Shown: in pieces, positions 49,346-60,100 of the stretch | How positions within the stretch are numbered: position 1 is the first letter of the stretch | Layout of the letters: each line of letters begins with the position of its first letter | The notes under the pieces: generated by a model | What the model saw: only the letters and a program-made list of their open reading frames with translations | What the model was told of the DNA's origin: nothing | Database searches by the model: none | NCBI RefSeq assembly: GCF_946482605.1 | Contig: NZ_CAMLSE010000004.1 | Location: 1 to 64,000, forward strand | Length of the DNA: 64,000 nt | DNA from: an uncultured Dyadobacter sp. | Lineage (GTDB): Bacteria > Bacteroidota > Bacteroidia > Cytophagales > Spirosomataceae | Direction of reading: 5' to 3' | Position numbers and translations under genes: made by a program

Positions 49346-49834
49346 CTATTCCTGATTCTTAGCGATGTAGTCGTCGAGCAATACCTTCACGGGGTGGTAG
49401 TAGGGCTCGGCCCGGCGGCTTGGGCGGATATCCCAGCCCCGATCGTAGTTGACGATGCAGGCTCCGATGAAGTTGCTCGTTGCCTTTCTGATGGCCGGGT
49501 CCCATATCGACAGTTTGGATATGCGGCCTTTTTCCATTGCAGTTTTCGCAGGTGTTTTCAAGACCAGGGCCGAAAACTCGTACTGATTCACGGTTCCCGA
49601 TATCCAGACGGCACCTTCGACCTGCGGGTCGTTGCTGCGATCCTTCACTTTGGTCCGGATCTGCTGCTGACTTTTTACGGGGAGGTCGGTTTTCCTGCTC
49701 TTGAGATAGGCATCAATGGCCCGCATTGCATGCTCCGCCGGATCGACGCCGTCGAACTCGCTGAGTTCATATAATTTTTTTACTTGAAATTCAGTCAGTT
49801 GTATGTGTTTCCGATAAACCTTTTGCTTCACCAT
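49346..49834 (-). CDS. Hypothetical protein, DUF7678-like
   Basis: ATG at 49834 (MVKQKVYRKHIQLTEFQVKK) is chosen because AAGAAGGGAC just before it looks like a ribosome binding site. The frame extends to a TTG at 49888, with another ATG at 49864. The C-terminal half, VEGAVWISGTVNQYEFSALV and GRISKLSIWDPAIRKATSNF, resembles the 'GtvnGy.F.A...g.GRISKL.I' pattern that I recall for DUF7678. The N-terminal part is helical and basic. No enzymatic residues are recognised. It stands alone, divergent from the third SusC locus, and is 162 residues long. Confidence 0.55.
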   Translation of the reverse strand: MVKQKVYRKHIQLTEFQVKKLYELSEFDGVDPAEHAMRAIDAYLKSRKTDLPVKSQQQIRTKVKDRSNDPQVEGAVWISGTVNQYEFSALVLKTPAKTAMEKGRISKLSIWDPAIRKATSNFIGACIVNYDRGWDIRPSRRAEPYYHPVKVLLDDYIAKNQE

Positions 49835-50297
49835 GTCCCTTCTTTGTAGCGCCCATTCAAACATACGCAGCTTGTAAGAAGGATTCAATGGCTTGCGGAC
49901 TTTTTGTGCCTGTCATAGAGAAATTTGGATTTATACCGATTCTTGATAAGGCTTCGTCACCGATCATTCGGCGGTTCTGCGGGATGGACAGGTGAAAATC
50001 AGCAGCAGGGAGGAAGTGTTTTTTTATTTGAATAATGCAATAATTACTTCGTTTGCTTTTTAATTTAAACACAAAAATAAATAATCGTAATTGTGTCGAT
50101 TTTACACTATCGATGAGAAATGTAGAAGTTAGTCGAGCCACTGCAAACGTTCCCGGTATCGTGTGCACAAATAAATTCATCGAAAAGTTTGGGCTGAATG
50201 ATTCCTGTAAATAGACTTGATCGTGGTTTCAATTGGACTTTATCAATGAAATCCAGTGATAGTCTTGAAATAGTTATATTCTAAATGGCTCAATTAC
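49835..50297. other. Long leader region before the pectin-type PUL
   Basis: About 460 bases without a convincing gene; only a 33-codon frame at about 50114 is seen. The part from 50030 to 50100 is A/T-rich (TTTAATTTAAACACAAAAAT), and is the best candidate for the promoter of the SusC gene or of the opposite DUF7678-like gene. No palindromic operator matching the GTATAC motif occurs here. Confidence 0.4.
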
Positions 50298-53200
50298 ATG
50301 AGAAAACCACTTCTACTCATCCTTAACCTGCTCCTGTGCGCTTTGGCCGCGCAAGCGCAGAACCGCGTACTGAAAGGAGTTGTGATCGATGGCCTTTCCA
50401 AAGAACCGATGCCCGGGGTTTCGATTCTCATTGAAGGCACCAATTCGGGAACGGCTACCGATGTTGAGGGGAAATTTACATTGAATGTGCCGGAAAAAGG
50501 CGCTAACGTGATCATCAGTTATGTCGGATTCGTGAAACAGACGATCGACGTCGCCAACCGGGGCTCGCTCACGGTGGTGCTCGAACCGGATGTAAAAGCA
50601 CTGGAAGACGTGGTCGTGGTGGGCTACGGTGAGCAGAAACGTTCGCACCTTACCGGAGCGGTGGCCACGGTCAGAATGAAGGATGTGGAGGAGTTGCCCG
50701 TGGGCGATATTTCTTCGGCGCTCGTCGGCAAACTGCCGGGTGTCAACGTTTCGGGCGGTACGGCCCGGCCCGGTACGCCTGCGTCTATCGTTATACGTAA
50801 CCCGACTAAGGCTTCCAAAGACGGGGGCAGCAACTCACCCCTTTACATTATCGACGATGTGATTCGTTCGGAAGCGGATTTCCAGTTGCTGGATGCGTCC
50901 GAGATCGAAAACCTGTCGATCCTGAAAGACGGCGCGGCGGCGGTATATGGTGCGCGTGCGGCCCTGGGCGTAGTGGTGGTGAGAACCAAACGCGGAAAAG
51001 CGGGCAAGCCAACGGTGAGCTATACAACCACCGTAGGGGTTTCCGAGCCTGCCTACAAATCCAAAATGATGGACGGATTTCAGCACGCGACCTATCTGAA
51101 CGACTTCAACCGTAGCCGCGGACTGGCAGCCAACGATCCGGAGTATTATTCGCCCGACGAGCTGGAATATTTCAGGCAAAACAATAACAACTGGTTCGAT
51201 ATGGCCTGGAAGCCGTCGTTCAACACCCGCCACGCGGTAAACATCAGCGGTGGTACCGAGCGTGCGACCTTCTTCGCGGGCGCCACCTATTTTGCTCAAA
51301 ACGGAAATGTCGACAACATCAGCTACAAAAAATGGAATTTCCGCGCGAGCACAGACGTGAATGTGACGAAGCACATCAAGGTAGGTTTGGGCGTAAGCGG
51401 TAACCTGTCCGACAATAAGCTGTTTTACCTCAAACAAGGGGGTGAAAACGTGGAAAAGGACGTAACTAACCTGCTCAACACGCCGCAATTCATTCCGCCT
51501 TACGTGGACGGCCTGCCGGTATTGCTGCCCGGCGGTTCCAATGCGAGCGGTTTCCACTTTTTCGAGGCGCAAAAGCTGAATAACTACACCCGTGCCCGCA
51601 ATGTGGTGCTCAATGTGAATGCGTACCTGGAATACAATGTGCCGTTTATCCAGGGGCTGAAACTCCGCACGGTTTACAACAAAAACCTGGGCAACGACTG
51701 GGGCAAGCAGTTTGGTACCTATTATAAGACATATGGTTTCTCCATGCTGGGCGAAAACAAGCACATTTACGGCGGCACGCCCAATGCGCCTACCCGCCTC
51801 AACAATGGCGACCGCCTGCGCTTCAATCCCGGCTACACCGACGGCTACCAGCTGAACTTCAACCTGAGCTATGCACGCGATTTCGGGCGGCATTCGGTGA
51901 GCGCACTCGCGCTGGTGGAGCAATCGGAAATTTATACCGAAAGCATTGCCACGATGAAAGAGGGCATTTTCGAAGGCGGTAACGATTACCTGATGTCGGC
52001 ATTCGGCGCAAAAGACATTGGCCCGAATGCGGCCAACGAAAGCGGCATACTTTCTTATGTGGGGCGTTTGAATTACTCATTTGCCGACCGCTACCTGTTT
52101 GAAGTTTCCTTCCGCCGCGATGCTTCCACCAAATTTGCACCGGAATACCGCTGGGGCACATTCCCGCAGCTTTCGGCAGGGTGGGTCATGTCGGAAGAAA
52201 GATTTTTCCGCGAAAAATTACCTTTCATCAACAACCTGAAACTGCGTGCGTCCATCGGCTTCCTCGGCGGCGACCGCACCGCCGCATGGCAATGGCTGCA
52301 ACGCTATACGCCCCAGGCTTCGAACGGCGCGGTGTTCGGCGGCAACAGCGACCGCACGGTGGGTATCAAACTCGAAAAACTGCCCAACTACTATGGGCGC
52401 TGGGATGATGTTACCAAAAAGAACGTCGGTATCGACGCGTCTTTCCTGAACAACCGCCTGTCGACGACCATCGATGCCTACCACGACCACGGTTACAATT
52501 TGCTCACCACGCTCGCTTCCTCCGTACCGCTTACGATCGGTTCGGTGATGCCGGCCGAGAACTTTGAAACGGTGAACTCATTCGGTCTCGAATTTGCAAC
52601 CGGTTGGAGCGACCGCATCGGCAAGAACATCGATTACAACATCGGCGCATTCCTGGCTTGGAGCGACAACAAGAACATTCTTGTGGACGTGGCCACCACT
52701 AATCGCGGCAGCTGGCAGGACCCAACCGGCCGGTCGAGCGACCGGGGGTTGCAGGGCTACCGCTACCTGGGTATGTTCCGCTCGCAGCAAGACGTGGATC
52801 GTTTCCTCGAAAAGAACCCGGATTACACCATTATGGGGTACGCGCCGAAGCCAGGCATGCTTTACTACCAGGATATCCGCGGCCCGCGCCAGACCGATGG
52901 CAGCTATGCCGCTCCGGATGGAAAGATCACCGAGGACGATCAGGAATACCTGACCAAAAAGGAGAATAACCATTACACTTTCGGCCTTTCTTTCGGTTTC
53001 GGGTTTAAGGGTTTCAAGGTCGATATCGTAACAGCCGGTTCTTTCGGCGGGCAGGGCATTGTGGACGGCGACGCGCGCAAGAAAGCGGCCAAGGACGTTT
53101 CACGCCCTGTTTTCTGGGCCGACCACTACACACCGGAAAACACTGGTGCGAAATATCCTGACCCTTACTGGGAGGAAACCTACTCGATGGTATCGTCATT

Positions 53201-53426
53201 CTGGTTCCGCAATGCATTCGCATTCAATATGCGTAGCCTTAACGTATCGTACCAGCTGGGCCAGAACGTCGCCAAAAAGCTGGGAATCAGTTCGGCCAAA
53301 ATTATTGCTGTGGGCCTGAACCCCGTCACCTTCTTCAACCCCTACGACTACAAAGCCGCCTCGGGCGCCTACAATGTGTACCCGCAAATGCGCACGTGGT
53401 CATTGGGATTAAACCTTACACTTTAA
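50298..53426 (+). CDS. SusC/RagA-family TonB-dependent receptor
   Basis: First gene of a large plus-strand glycan locus. A signal peptide (MRKPLLLILNLLLCALAAQA) is followed by a carboxypeptidase-D-like domain (LKGVVIDGLSKEPMPGVSIL), a TonB-box-like segment (ALEDVVVVGYGEQKRSHLTG), a plug (ALVGKLPGVNVSGGTARPGT, IENLSILKDGAAAVYGARAA) and a barrel ending in WSLGLNLTL. No STN domain is present, so no ECF-sigma coupling. The 1042-residue length is normal. Downstream lyases suggest uptake of pectin-derived oligosaccharides. susD follows after 14 bp. Confidence 0.95.
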   Translation: MRKPLLLILNLLLCALAAQAQNRVLKGVVIDGLSKEPMPGVSILIEGTNSGTATDVEGKFTLNVPEKGANVIISYVGFVKQTIDVANRGSLTVVLEPDVKALEDVVVVGYGEQKRSHLTGAVATVRMKDVEELPVGDISSALVGKLPGVNVSGGTARPGTPASIVIRNPTKASKDGGSNSPLYIIDDVIRSEADFQLLDASEIENLSILKDGAAAVYGARAALGVVVVRTKRGKAGKPTVSYTTTVGVSEPAYKSKMMDGFQHATYLNDFNRSRGLAANDPEYYSPDELEYFRQNNNNWFDMAWKPSFNTRHAVNISGGTERATFFAGATYFAQNGNVDNISYKKWNFRASTDVNVTKHIKVGLGVSGNLSDNKLFYLKQGGENVEKDVTNLLNTPQFIPPYVDGLPVLLPGGSNASGFHFFEAQKLNNYTRARNVVLNVNAYLEYNVPFIQGLKLRTVYNKNLGNDWGKQFGTYYKTYGFSMLGENKHIYGGTPNAPTRLNNGDRLRFNPGYTDGYQLNFNLSYARDFGRHSVSALALVEQSEIYTESIATMKEGIFEGGNDYLMSAFGAKDIGPNAANESGILSYVGRLNYSFADRYLFEVSFRRDASTKFAPEYRWGTFPQLSAGWVMSEERFFREKLPFINNLKLRASIGFLGGDRTAAWQWLQRYTPQASNGAVFGGNSDRTVGIKLEKLPNYYGRWDDVTKKNVGIDASFLNNRLSTTIDAYHDHGYNLLTTLASSVPLTIGSVMPAENFETVNSFGLEFATGWSDRIGKNIDYNIGAFLAWSDNKNILVDVATTNRGSWQDPTGRSSDRGLQGYRYLGMFRSQQDVDRFLEKNPDYTIMGYAPKPGMLYYQDIRGPRQTDGSYAAPDGKITEDDQEYLTKKENNHYTFGLSFGFGFKGFKVDIVTAGSFGGQGIVDGDARKKAAKDVSRPVFWADHYTPENTGAKYPDPYWEETYSMVSSFWFRNAFAFNMRSLNVSYQLGQNVAKKLGISSAKIIAVGLNPVTFFNPYDYKAASGAYNVYPQMRTWSLGLNLTL

Positions 53427-53440
53427 AAATCGGTACAGCG

Positions 53441-55189
53441 ATGAAAAAGCATTGGATAATAGCAGCATTTCTAGGTCTTGCACTGACGGGCTGCGAAAAT
53501 ATTCTCGACAAGACAGACCTTTCCGCCTTCAACGAGGAGCAGGTTTTTAACGACACCCTGCTGGCGAAAGGCTATGTGGATTATGTGTATGACGAAAACC
53601 TGCCTACCTGGCCCAGCGGCGATTTCCTGAAATGTACGGACGAAATAGGAGGCGAAAGCCGGTTTTTCGAAGGTACCGTGCAGGTGAATACCGTTCAGGA
53701 ATTCGGGATAGGCGTGAACGCGACCAACAATTATGGCAAGATCCGTTCGATCAACCAATTCCTGACCAAGTTGCCGGCGGGTTCCCTGAGTGAGGATGCC
53801 AAGAAGCGCTTGCTGGGGCAGGTTACTTTCTTCCGCGCGTTCCGCTACTGGGACCTCGTGCAGCTTTACGGCGGCGTGCCGATGGTGCTCGAACCGCTCG
53901 AAGGCGTCGGCGATGAAGCCAAGGAAGAGGCCGCCATTCCACGCAGCAGCACTTCCGAAAGCATTGCGCTCATCGTGAAGGACCTCGATTACAGCATTGC
54001 CAGCCTGCCGGGACGTTGGAGCAATACCAACGACTGGGGCCGCATTACGAGCGGTGCCGCGGCAGGTTACAAAGGCCGCATTCTGCTGCATTACGCAAGT
54101 CCGCAACACAATCCGGGCGACCTCGCAGAGCGCTGGCAGGCGGCCTATGATGCTAACAAAAAAGCCATCGAACTGCTTACGGCCAATGGTTTCAAACTCC
54201 ACAATAGTTTTAGCGATTTGTGGTTCCAGGAGGTGAATAACCCCGAGGCGGTTTGGGTGACCTGCTATAACAACAAGGTGGGCGATCAGATCAACAAAAA
54301 CATGACCTGGGACAATGGCACGCGCCCTTCGTACCTGGGCACCGCCGGAGGTTCCAATCAGCCTACCTGGGAGGTCGTGCAGGCATTCCCGATGAAGAAC
54401 GGCAAGAATGTCGAAGAAAAAGGCTCGGGCTACGACGCGCAGCTTTTCTATAAAAACCGTGACCCGCGTTTCAACCAGACCATCGCATTCAATGGTGCTA
54501 CCTGGCAGATCAACGGCAATCCTAACTACCGTTTGTGGACCTATTTTGTAAACAATAAAACAGTAGAGCAAAAGGCCACATCCACAGGCTTCTATTGCCG
54601 CAAGGCGATCGACCCGAACCTCGCCCCTGGCGCGGTAGCCAATGCCGGTACCGACTGGATCGAAATGCGGTATGCCGAAGTAATGCTCAATTTTGCGGAA
54701 GCCGCATGCGGCGTGAACAAGCTCGATGAAGCCTACACCCAACTGACCGAGCTCCGCAAACGTGCCGGTATAGATCCGGGTGCCGATGGTTACTATGGTT
54801 TGAACCCCAAAATGTCGCGTGCGGAAATGTTCGAAGCGATTTTGCACGAAAGACAAGTGGAGCTGGCATTCGAAGGAAAGCGTTTTTACGACCTTCGCCG
54901 GTGGAAGAAATTCGAGACGGTGCTCAATGGCAAAAGCCGCAACGGGGTGACGATCAACCTGAAAGCAACCGCCCCGGCAGATTTCGCCACCACCCGCGAT
55001 GGTATGAACCTCGATTCTGTTTACAAAAATTACCTCGAAATCGTGCCTAAAAAGCTGGATACCAAATACCTGGTCAACTGGAAGCCGGAATACTACTTCT
55101 TCGCCATCCCGCAGCAGGCATTGACCAACAACCCAAGGCTGGAACAAAACCTGGGCTGGCCATCGGGGACATTCGATCCTTTGAAATGA
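53441..55189 (+). CDS. SusD/RagB-family surface lipoprotein
   Basis: Partner of the preceding SusC. ATG at 53441 starts MKKHWIIAAFLGLALTGCEN, with lipobox Cys at 18; an earlier in-frame ATG at 53396 is inside susC. SusD features are LLGQVTFFRAFRYWDLVQLY, GVPMVLEPLEG, AEVMLNFAEAACGVNKLDEA and the C-terminal FEAILHERQVELAFEGKRFY, DLRRWKKFE and YFFAIPQQALTNNPRLEQNL, GW. About 582 residues. The stop is followed by a 230-bp stretch filled with REP-like repeats before the lyase gene, so expression of the downstream enzymes relative to SusCD may differ. Confidence 0.95.
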   Translation: MKKHWIIAAFLGLALTGCENILDKTDLSAFNEEQVFNDTLLAKGYVDYVYDENLPTWPSGDFLKCTDEIGGESRFFEGTVQVNTVQEFGIGVNATNNYGKIRSINQFLTKLPAGSLSEDAKKRLLGQVTFFRAFRYWDLVQLYGGVPMVLEPLEGVGDEAKEEAAIPRSSTSESIALIVKDLDYSIASLPGRWSNTNDWGRITSGAAAGYKGRILLHYASPQHNPGDLAERWQAAYDANKKAIELLTANGFKLHNSFSDLWFQEVNNPEAVWVTCYNNKVGDQINKNMTWDNGTRPSYLGTAGGSNQPTWEVVQAFPMKNGKNVEEKGSGYDAQLFYKNRDPRFNQTIAFNGATWQINGNPNYRLWTYFVNNKTVEQKATSTGFYCRKAIDPNLAPGAVANAGTDWIEMRYAEVMLNFAEAACGVNKLDEAYTQLTELRKRAGIDPGADGYYGLNPKMSRAEMFEAILHERQVELAFEGKRFYDLRRWKKFETVLNGKSRNGVTINLKATAPADFATTRDGMNLDSVYKNYLEIVPKKLDTKYLVNWKPEYYFFAIPQQALTNNPRLEQNLGWPSGTFDPLK

Positions 55190-55215
55190 TAAAAAATGCC
55201 GATCAACAAATATTG

Positions 55216-55417
55216 CGGTGCTCTGCACCTACAAATATTACGGTGCGCTGCACCTACAAATCTTTTGGTGCGCTGCACCTTTACGGGACAGGCGCAGAGC
55301 GCCGTAATATTTGTAGAAACACGGTAATGAAATCAGTCCAAGGTGCAGCGCACCGCAAGATTTGTAGAACACGATAATCAAATCAAACCATGGTGCAACG
55401 CACCACAATATTTGTAA
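55216..55417. repeat. REP/BIME-like array, direct plus inverted copies, ending at the lyase start codon
   Basis: Three forward copies (starts 55216, 55241, 55266; 25-bp period) of a unit with the palindromic core GGTGCGCTGCACC are followed by three inverted copies with cores at 55291-55303, 55342-55354 and 55392-55404. The inverted copies recur with a period of about 50 bp, including similar intervening sequence. The array fills the gap between susD and the PL1 gene and ends 2 bp before the ATG at 55419. It can fold into several nested hairpins in mRNA. The same core forms the array at 25396-25543. Confidence 0.85.
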
Positions 55418-55418
55418 T

Positions 55419-57116
55419 ATGATATCCATTCCTAAACATTCCATTAATTTGGCCCTCGCCGGCATGCTTCTCGGCACAGCCGCCTTCGCGCAGTACCCGA
55501 AAATCCCTTCGGCAGCCAAAAAAACAAGCGACTCGCTCCTTGCAGAGGCCGAACGCAAATCGGAAATCGCGTGGCAGAAGGCGTTGCCGATCATCGAAGC
55601 CGAGGCTAAAAAGGGTAAGCCCTATATCCCCTGGGCAGCACGTCCGGTGGATCTGCCGCAGTCTGACATTCCGGCGTTTCCGGGTGCCGAGGGCGGTGGC
55701 GCATTCAGCTTCGGTGGCCGTGGAGGGCAGGTGTATGTGGTGAAAAGTCTGGCGGATAGCGGTCCGGGTACGCTGCGGGATGCCTGTGAAAAGGGCGGTG
55801 CACGCATTATCGTGTTCAATGTGGCGGGAATTATCCGTTTGAAAACGCCGCTCATAATCCGGGCACCTTACATTACCATTGCGGGACAAACGGCCCCTGG
55901 CGATGGTGTTTGCGTGGCAGGCGAAAGCGTGTGGATCAATACGCACGACGTGGTGATACGGCATATGCGCTTCCGCCGCGGGGAGACTTTCGTTGGCCGC
56001 CGCGACGATTCCATCGGCGGTAACCCCATTGGCAACATCATGATCGACCACGTGTCGGCGAGCTGGGGATTGGACGAAAACATGTCGATGTACCGCCATA
56101 TGTACAACGACAGCACCGGCGCGCAGGAACAGAAACTGCCGACCGTCAACATTACCATTCAGAATTCGATTTTCTCCGAAACACTCGATACCTGGAACCA
56201 TGCATTCGGCAGCACATTGGGCGGCGAGAATTGTACGTTCATGCGCAACCTCTGGGCCAACAATGCGGGCCGCAACCCGTCGATCGGCTGGTTCGGGATA
56301 TTCAATTTTGTAAACAATGTCGTCTTCAACTGGGTGCACCGTTCGATAGATGGCGGCGACTACCGGGCGATGTATAATATCATGAATAACTACTTCAAAC
56401 CGGGTCCCGAAACACCGAAAGATTCGCCGATCGGCTATCGCATCCTGAAACCGGAAGCAGGCCGCAGCAAGCTGAAATACCAGGTTTACGGTCGTGCTTA
56501 TGTGAATGGCAACATCATGGAAGGCTACGATAAAATCACGAAAAACAACTGGGACGGCGGCGTGCAGGTGGAGGACCAGCCGAATGCAGGCAAGTACACC
56601 GACAATATCAAATGGCATGAGCCGCTACCGATGCCGCAGTTCCCGATCATGAGCGCGAAGGAGTCGTTCGATTATGTGATCGCCAATGCTGGGGCCACGC
56701 TCCCGCGCCGCGATCCCGTGGATGCGCGTGTGACCACACAGGTACGTACAGGAAAGATCAATCCGCTGGATAATGTAAAATTGCCGGAAAAGCAGTTCGA
56801 GCACCGCCGCCTGCCGATCGATTCGTACAAAAACGGCATTATCACTGACATTTCGCAGGTAGGAGGTTATCCCGAATACAAAGGCACGCCCTACTCCGAT
56901 TCGGACGACGATGGTATGCCGAACGACTGGGAAGTGAAGTATGGCTTGAATCCGAAAGACCCATCGGACGCACGGAAAGATATGAGCGGCGACGGTTATT
57001 CCAATATCGAGAAGTTTATCAACGGCATCGACCCGAAGAAGAAAATGGATTGGAAAAACCCTAAAAACAACCATGATACCCTGGCTTCGCTGAAAGGCGC
57101 GCCGGGCCAAAAATAG
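55419..57116 (+). CDS. Secreted pectate-lyase-like polysaccharide lyase (PL1-type beta-helix)
   Basis: Predicted pectate or pectin lyase of right-handed beta-helix fold. A signal peptide ends at AAFAQ (residue 25). The core runs from FPGAEGGGAFSFGGRGGQVY through AGIIRLKTPLIIRAPYITIA, GQTAPGDGV, VIRHMRFRRGE and NIMIDHVSASWGLDENMSMY, the calcium/substrate groove of family PL1. The C-terminus has a thrombospondin-3-like calcium motif (DSDDDGMPNDWEVKYGLNPK, DMSGDGYSNIEKF). The 565-residue length is longer than simple pectate lyases because of these additions. The start codon abuts the repeat array. The next gene begins 37 bp after the stop. Confidence 0.85.
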   Translation: MISIPKHSINLALAGMLLGTAAFAQYPKIPSAAKKTSDSLLAEAERKSEIAWQKALPIIEAEAKKGKPYIPWAARPVDLPQSDIPAFPGAEGGGAFSFGGRGGQVYVVKSLADSGPGTLRDACEKGGARIIVFNVAGIIRLKTPLIIRAPYITIAGQTAPGDGVCVAGESVWINTHDVVIRHMRFRRGETFVGRRDDSIGGNPIGNIMIDHVSASWGLDENMSMYRHMYNDSTGAQEQKLPTVNITIQNSIFSETLDTWNHAFGSTLGGENCTFMRNLWANNAGRNPSIGWFGIFNFVNNVVFNWVHRSIDGGDYRAMYNIMNNYFKPGPETPKDSPIGYRILKPEAGRSKLKYQVYGRAYVNGNIMEGYDKITKNNWDGGVQVEDQPNAGKYTDNIKWHEPLPMPQFPIMSAKESFDYVIANAGATLPRRDPVDARVTTQVRTGKINPLDNVKLPEKQFEHRRLPIDSYKNGIITDISQVGGYPEYKGTPYSDSDDDGMPNDWEVKYGLNPKDPSDARKDMSGDGYSNIEKFINGIDPKKKMDWKNPKNNHDTLASLKGAPGQK

Positions 57117-57153
57117 TAATGCTTTGGACAGACTGAATTACTTGGTTAAGGTG

Positions 57154-60100
57154 ATGAAATTCGATACGATCCTGTCGCTGACAGGATTGTATTTTCTTTT
57201 GGTACCCCTGGCATTCGGCCAGAAAAAGCCTAAAAAGCCTTCGCCGGTTGCATTAACCGAAGACGGGAGGCTGGCTTACGCGCCCGATTCGCTCGGCAAC
57301 CGTATCGTCGATTTCTCGTACGCGGGCTACATGGCGGGCGCACAGGCGATCCCAGACGCGCCCATACGCGTAACCGTGCCTGCCCGCGAGGGCGATGCCA
57401 CGGCGCGCATTCAGGCGGCGATCGACTATGTGGGTAACCTGCCGATGGATGCCAGCGGGCTTCGCGGGGCGGTATTGCTGGGCAAAGGTGTGCACCGGGT
57501 GTTGTCTGGTCTGGTCATCAGGAAGTCAGGTGTGGTTTTGCGCGGGTCGGGAATGGGAGAAGGCGGTACCGTGCTGCTCGGCGACGGGCGTACGCGGGAA
57601 ACGGTGGTTCGGGTTTTTGGGGAAAATAATACTGTATTAAAACCTGGACTGCGCATTGCCGATGCGTATGTGCCGGTGAATGCAATGCATTTCGAAATTG
57701 AAAATACAGGTTCGCTGAAAGTGGGCGACCGCATCCGCATTGTGCGGCCTTCTACGGCTGAATGGATCAAGAGCCTGAAAATGGAAGAATTTGGGGGCGA
57801 AACCGGCTGGCTCGGCTGGAAGCCGGGACAGCGGGATATTACCTGGGACCGGACCGTGACGGCCGTTTCGGGGAACAGCATTACTATCGATGCGCCGATT
57901 ACGACGGCATTGGACGGTAAGTTCGGCGGCGGGTTTGTGGTGCCTTATCAATGGACGGACCGCATTAGTAATGTCGGAATTGAAAATCTTAGCATTGAAT
58001 CGACATTTGACCCTAAAAACCTGAAAGACGAAAACCATCGCTGGATGGGTGTCACTTTTGAAAATATTGAAAACGCCTGGGTGAGGCAGGTAACATTCCG
58101 GCATTTGGCTGGTTCGGCGGTGGCGGTTTACGAGTCGGCTTCGAAGGTTACCGTGGAGGATTGCAAGTCGCTTGAACCGATCTCGGAGATTGCCGGGCAG
58201 CGGCGGAATACCTTTTTTACGCAAGGCGGGCAGATGCTTTTCCAGCGTTGCTATGCCGAAAACGGCCTGCACGATTTCGCTACCGGCTATATGGCGCCCG
58301 GCCCGAATGCTTTTGTACAATGCGAATCCCGGTTACCGAACGGTTTCAGCGGGGCTATTGACAGCTGGGCTTCCGGCGTGCTTTTTGACATCGTTAATGT
58401 CGATGGCCATGCATTGAGTTTTACAAACCGGGGCCAGGATGGTCAGGGAGCTGGCTGGACGGCCGCTAACTCTGTGTTCTGGCAATGCTCGGCCTCGCGG
58501 ATCGAGAATTTCGCACCGCCGGGAACGCAAAACTTTGCATTCGGGGCGTGGGCGGCTTTTGCCGGAGATGGTTTTTGGGAGAATGTAAATGAGCACATTC
58601 AGCCGCGCAGCCTCTATTATGCGCAACTGGCAGAGCGTCTTGGCAAGCAGGTTTTGGCCAGATCTTTTCTCCTGCCCAAGGAAACGGAGGCATCCAGCAG
58701 CCCCAGCCTCGACCAGGCGGCCGCATTGGTCGCAGGTTCGCATCGGCCCGCAGTTTTGCTGACAGATTGGATCGATCAGGCGGCGCTGCGCAACCCTATT
58801 ACAGTGGCGCTCTCTGCGGTATCAGGTCCGGCGAAATCCATTGATGAAATCAATTTTAACCCAATAAAAGACACTCACACGCTTCCTGCATTAACCATCC
58901 GCAGCGGGCGACTGGTACGCGGGAACGAACTCGTTATCGGCGCGCGCCACGAAGTGCCGTGGTGGCGCGGAAGCATCCGTCCGCACGACGTGAATGCCGC
59001 CAAACCGCACATTACCCGCTATGTGCCTGGCCGCGTGGGCAAAGGTGTGACCGATGATTTGCCGGAAATGACCGATTCGCTGCAAAAACAGCACATTACC
59101 GTCGTCGACCACAATTACGGCCTGTGGTACGACCGCCGCCGCGACGACCACGAGCGTATTCGCCGCATTGACGGCGAAACCTGGCCGCCATTCTACGAAC
59201 AGCCCTTTGCCCGGAGCGGGAAGGATGCCGCCTGGGACGATTTGAGTAAATACGATTTACAGCATTACAATGAATGGTACTGGAACCGCCTGCGCGAGTT
59301 CGTGACGCTGGCCGACCAGAAAGGGCTTTTGTTGTACCATCAAAACTATTTTCAGCATAATATCCTCGAAGCCGGGGCGCATTACGCGGATTTTCCGTGG
59401 CGCACTGCGAATAATATCAATCCGGTAGGCTTCCCGGAGCCGCCGCCCTATGCGGGCGACAAGCGCATTTTCATCGCGGATCAATTTTACGACATTGGCA
59501 ATGCGGAGCGGGAAGCATTGCACCGGGCTTACATACGGCAGTGCCTCGATAATTTTGTTGGTCAAAGTGGTGTCATTCAGTTTATTAGTGCTGAATACAC
59601 CGGGCCGTTGTCATTTGTTCAGTTCTGGCTGGGTGTGATCGGTGAATGGGAGCGGGAAAAAGGTAAGAATGCCTTGGTGGCATTGAGTACGACCAAAGAC
59701 GTGCAGGACGCGATCCTGGCCGATCCCAAATACGCGGCATTGGTGGATATCATCGACATCCGCTACTGGCACCGCCGCGAAAACGGCACCGATTATGCGC
59801 CCGAGGGCGGCAAAAACCTCGCCCCGCGTCAACATGCGCGTATTCAGAAAGTAGGAAAAGTGTCGTTCAGTTCTGTTTACGATGCGGTTTTGGAATACAA
59901 AAATAAATATCCTGAAAAGGCGGTGTTATACAATGCCAATGGCGCGGAACAGAATGCCTGGGCGGTATTACTGGCCGGCGGGTCGGTAAGCGCGGTACCG
60001 GCTTTGCCGAAAGGGTTTCTGGAAGCGGTTTCAGAAATGGAGCCTGTGCTACCGAAGAGTAATTCACAATACATTTTAGCCAAAGCAGGCGATGGATTGA

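Noticed and set aside
50114..50215. 33-codon frame before the third susC
   Set aside because: Too short, no homology or conserved motif visible, and no clear translation signal.
53471..55228. 585-codon open frame antisense to the third susD
   Set aside because: It mirrors the codon pattern of susD on the other strand; its translation has no signal, domain or sensible composition. Similar long antisense frames over other susC/susD genes (for example 9540-10580) are rejected for the same reason.
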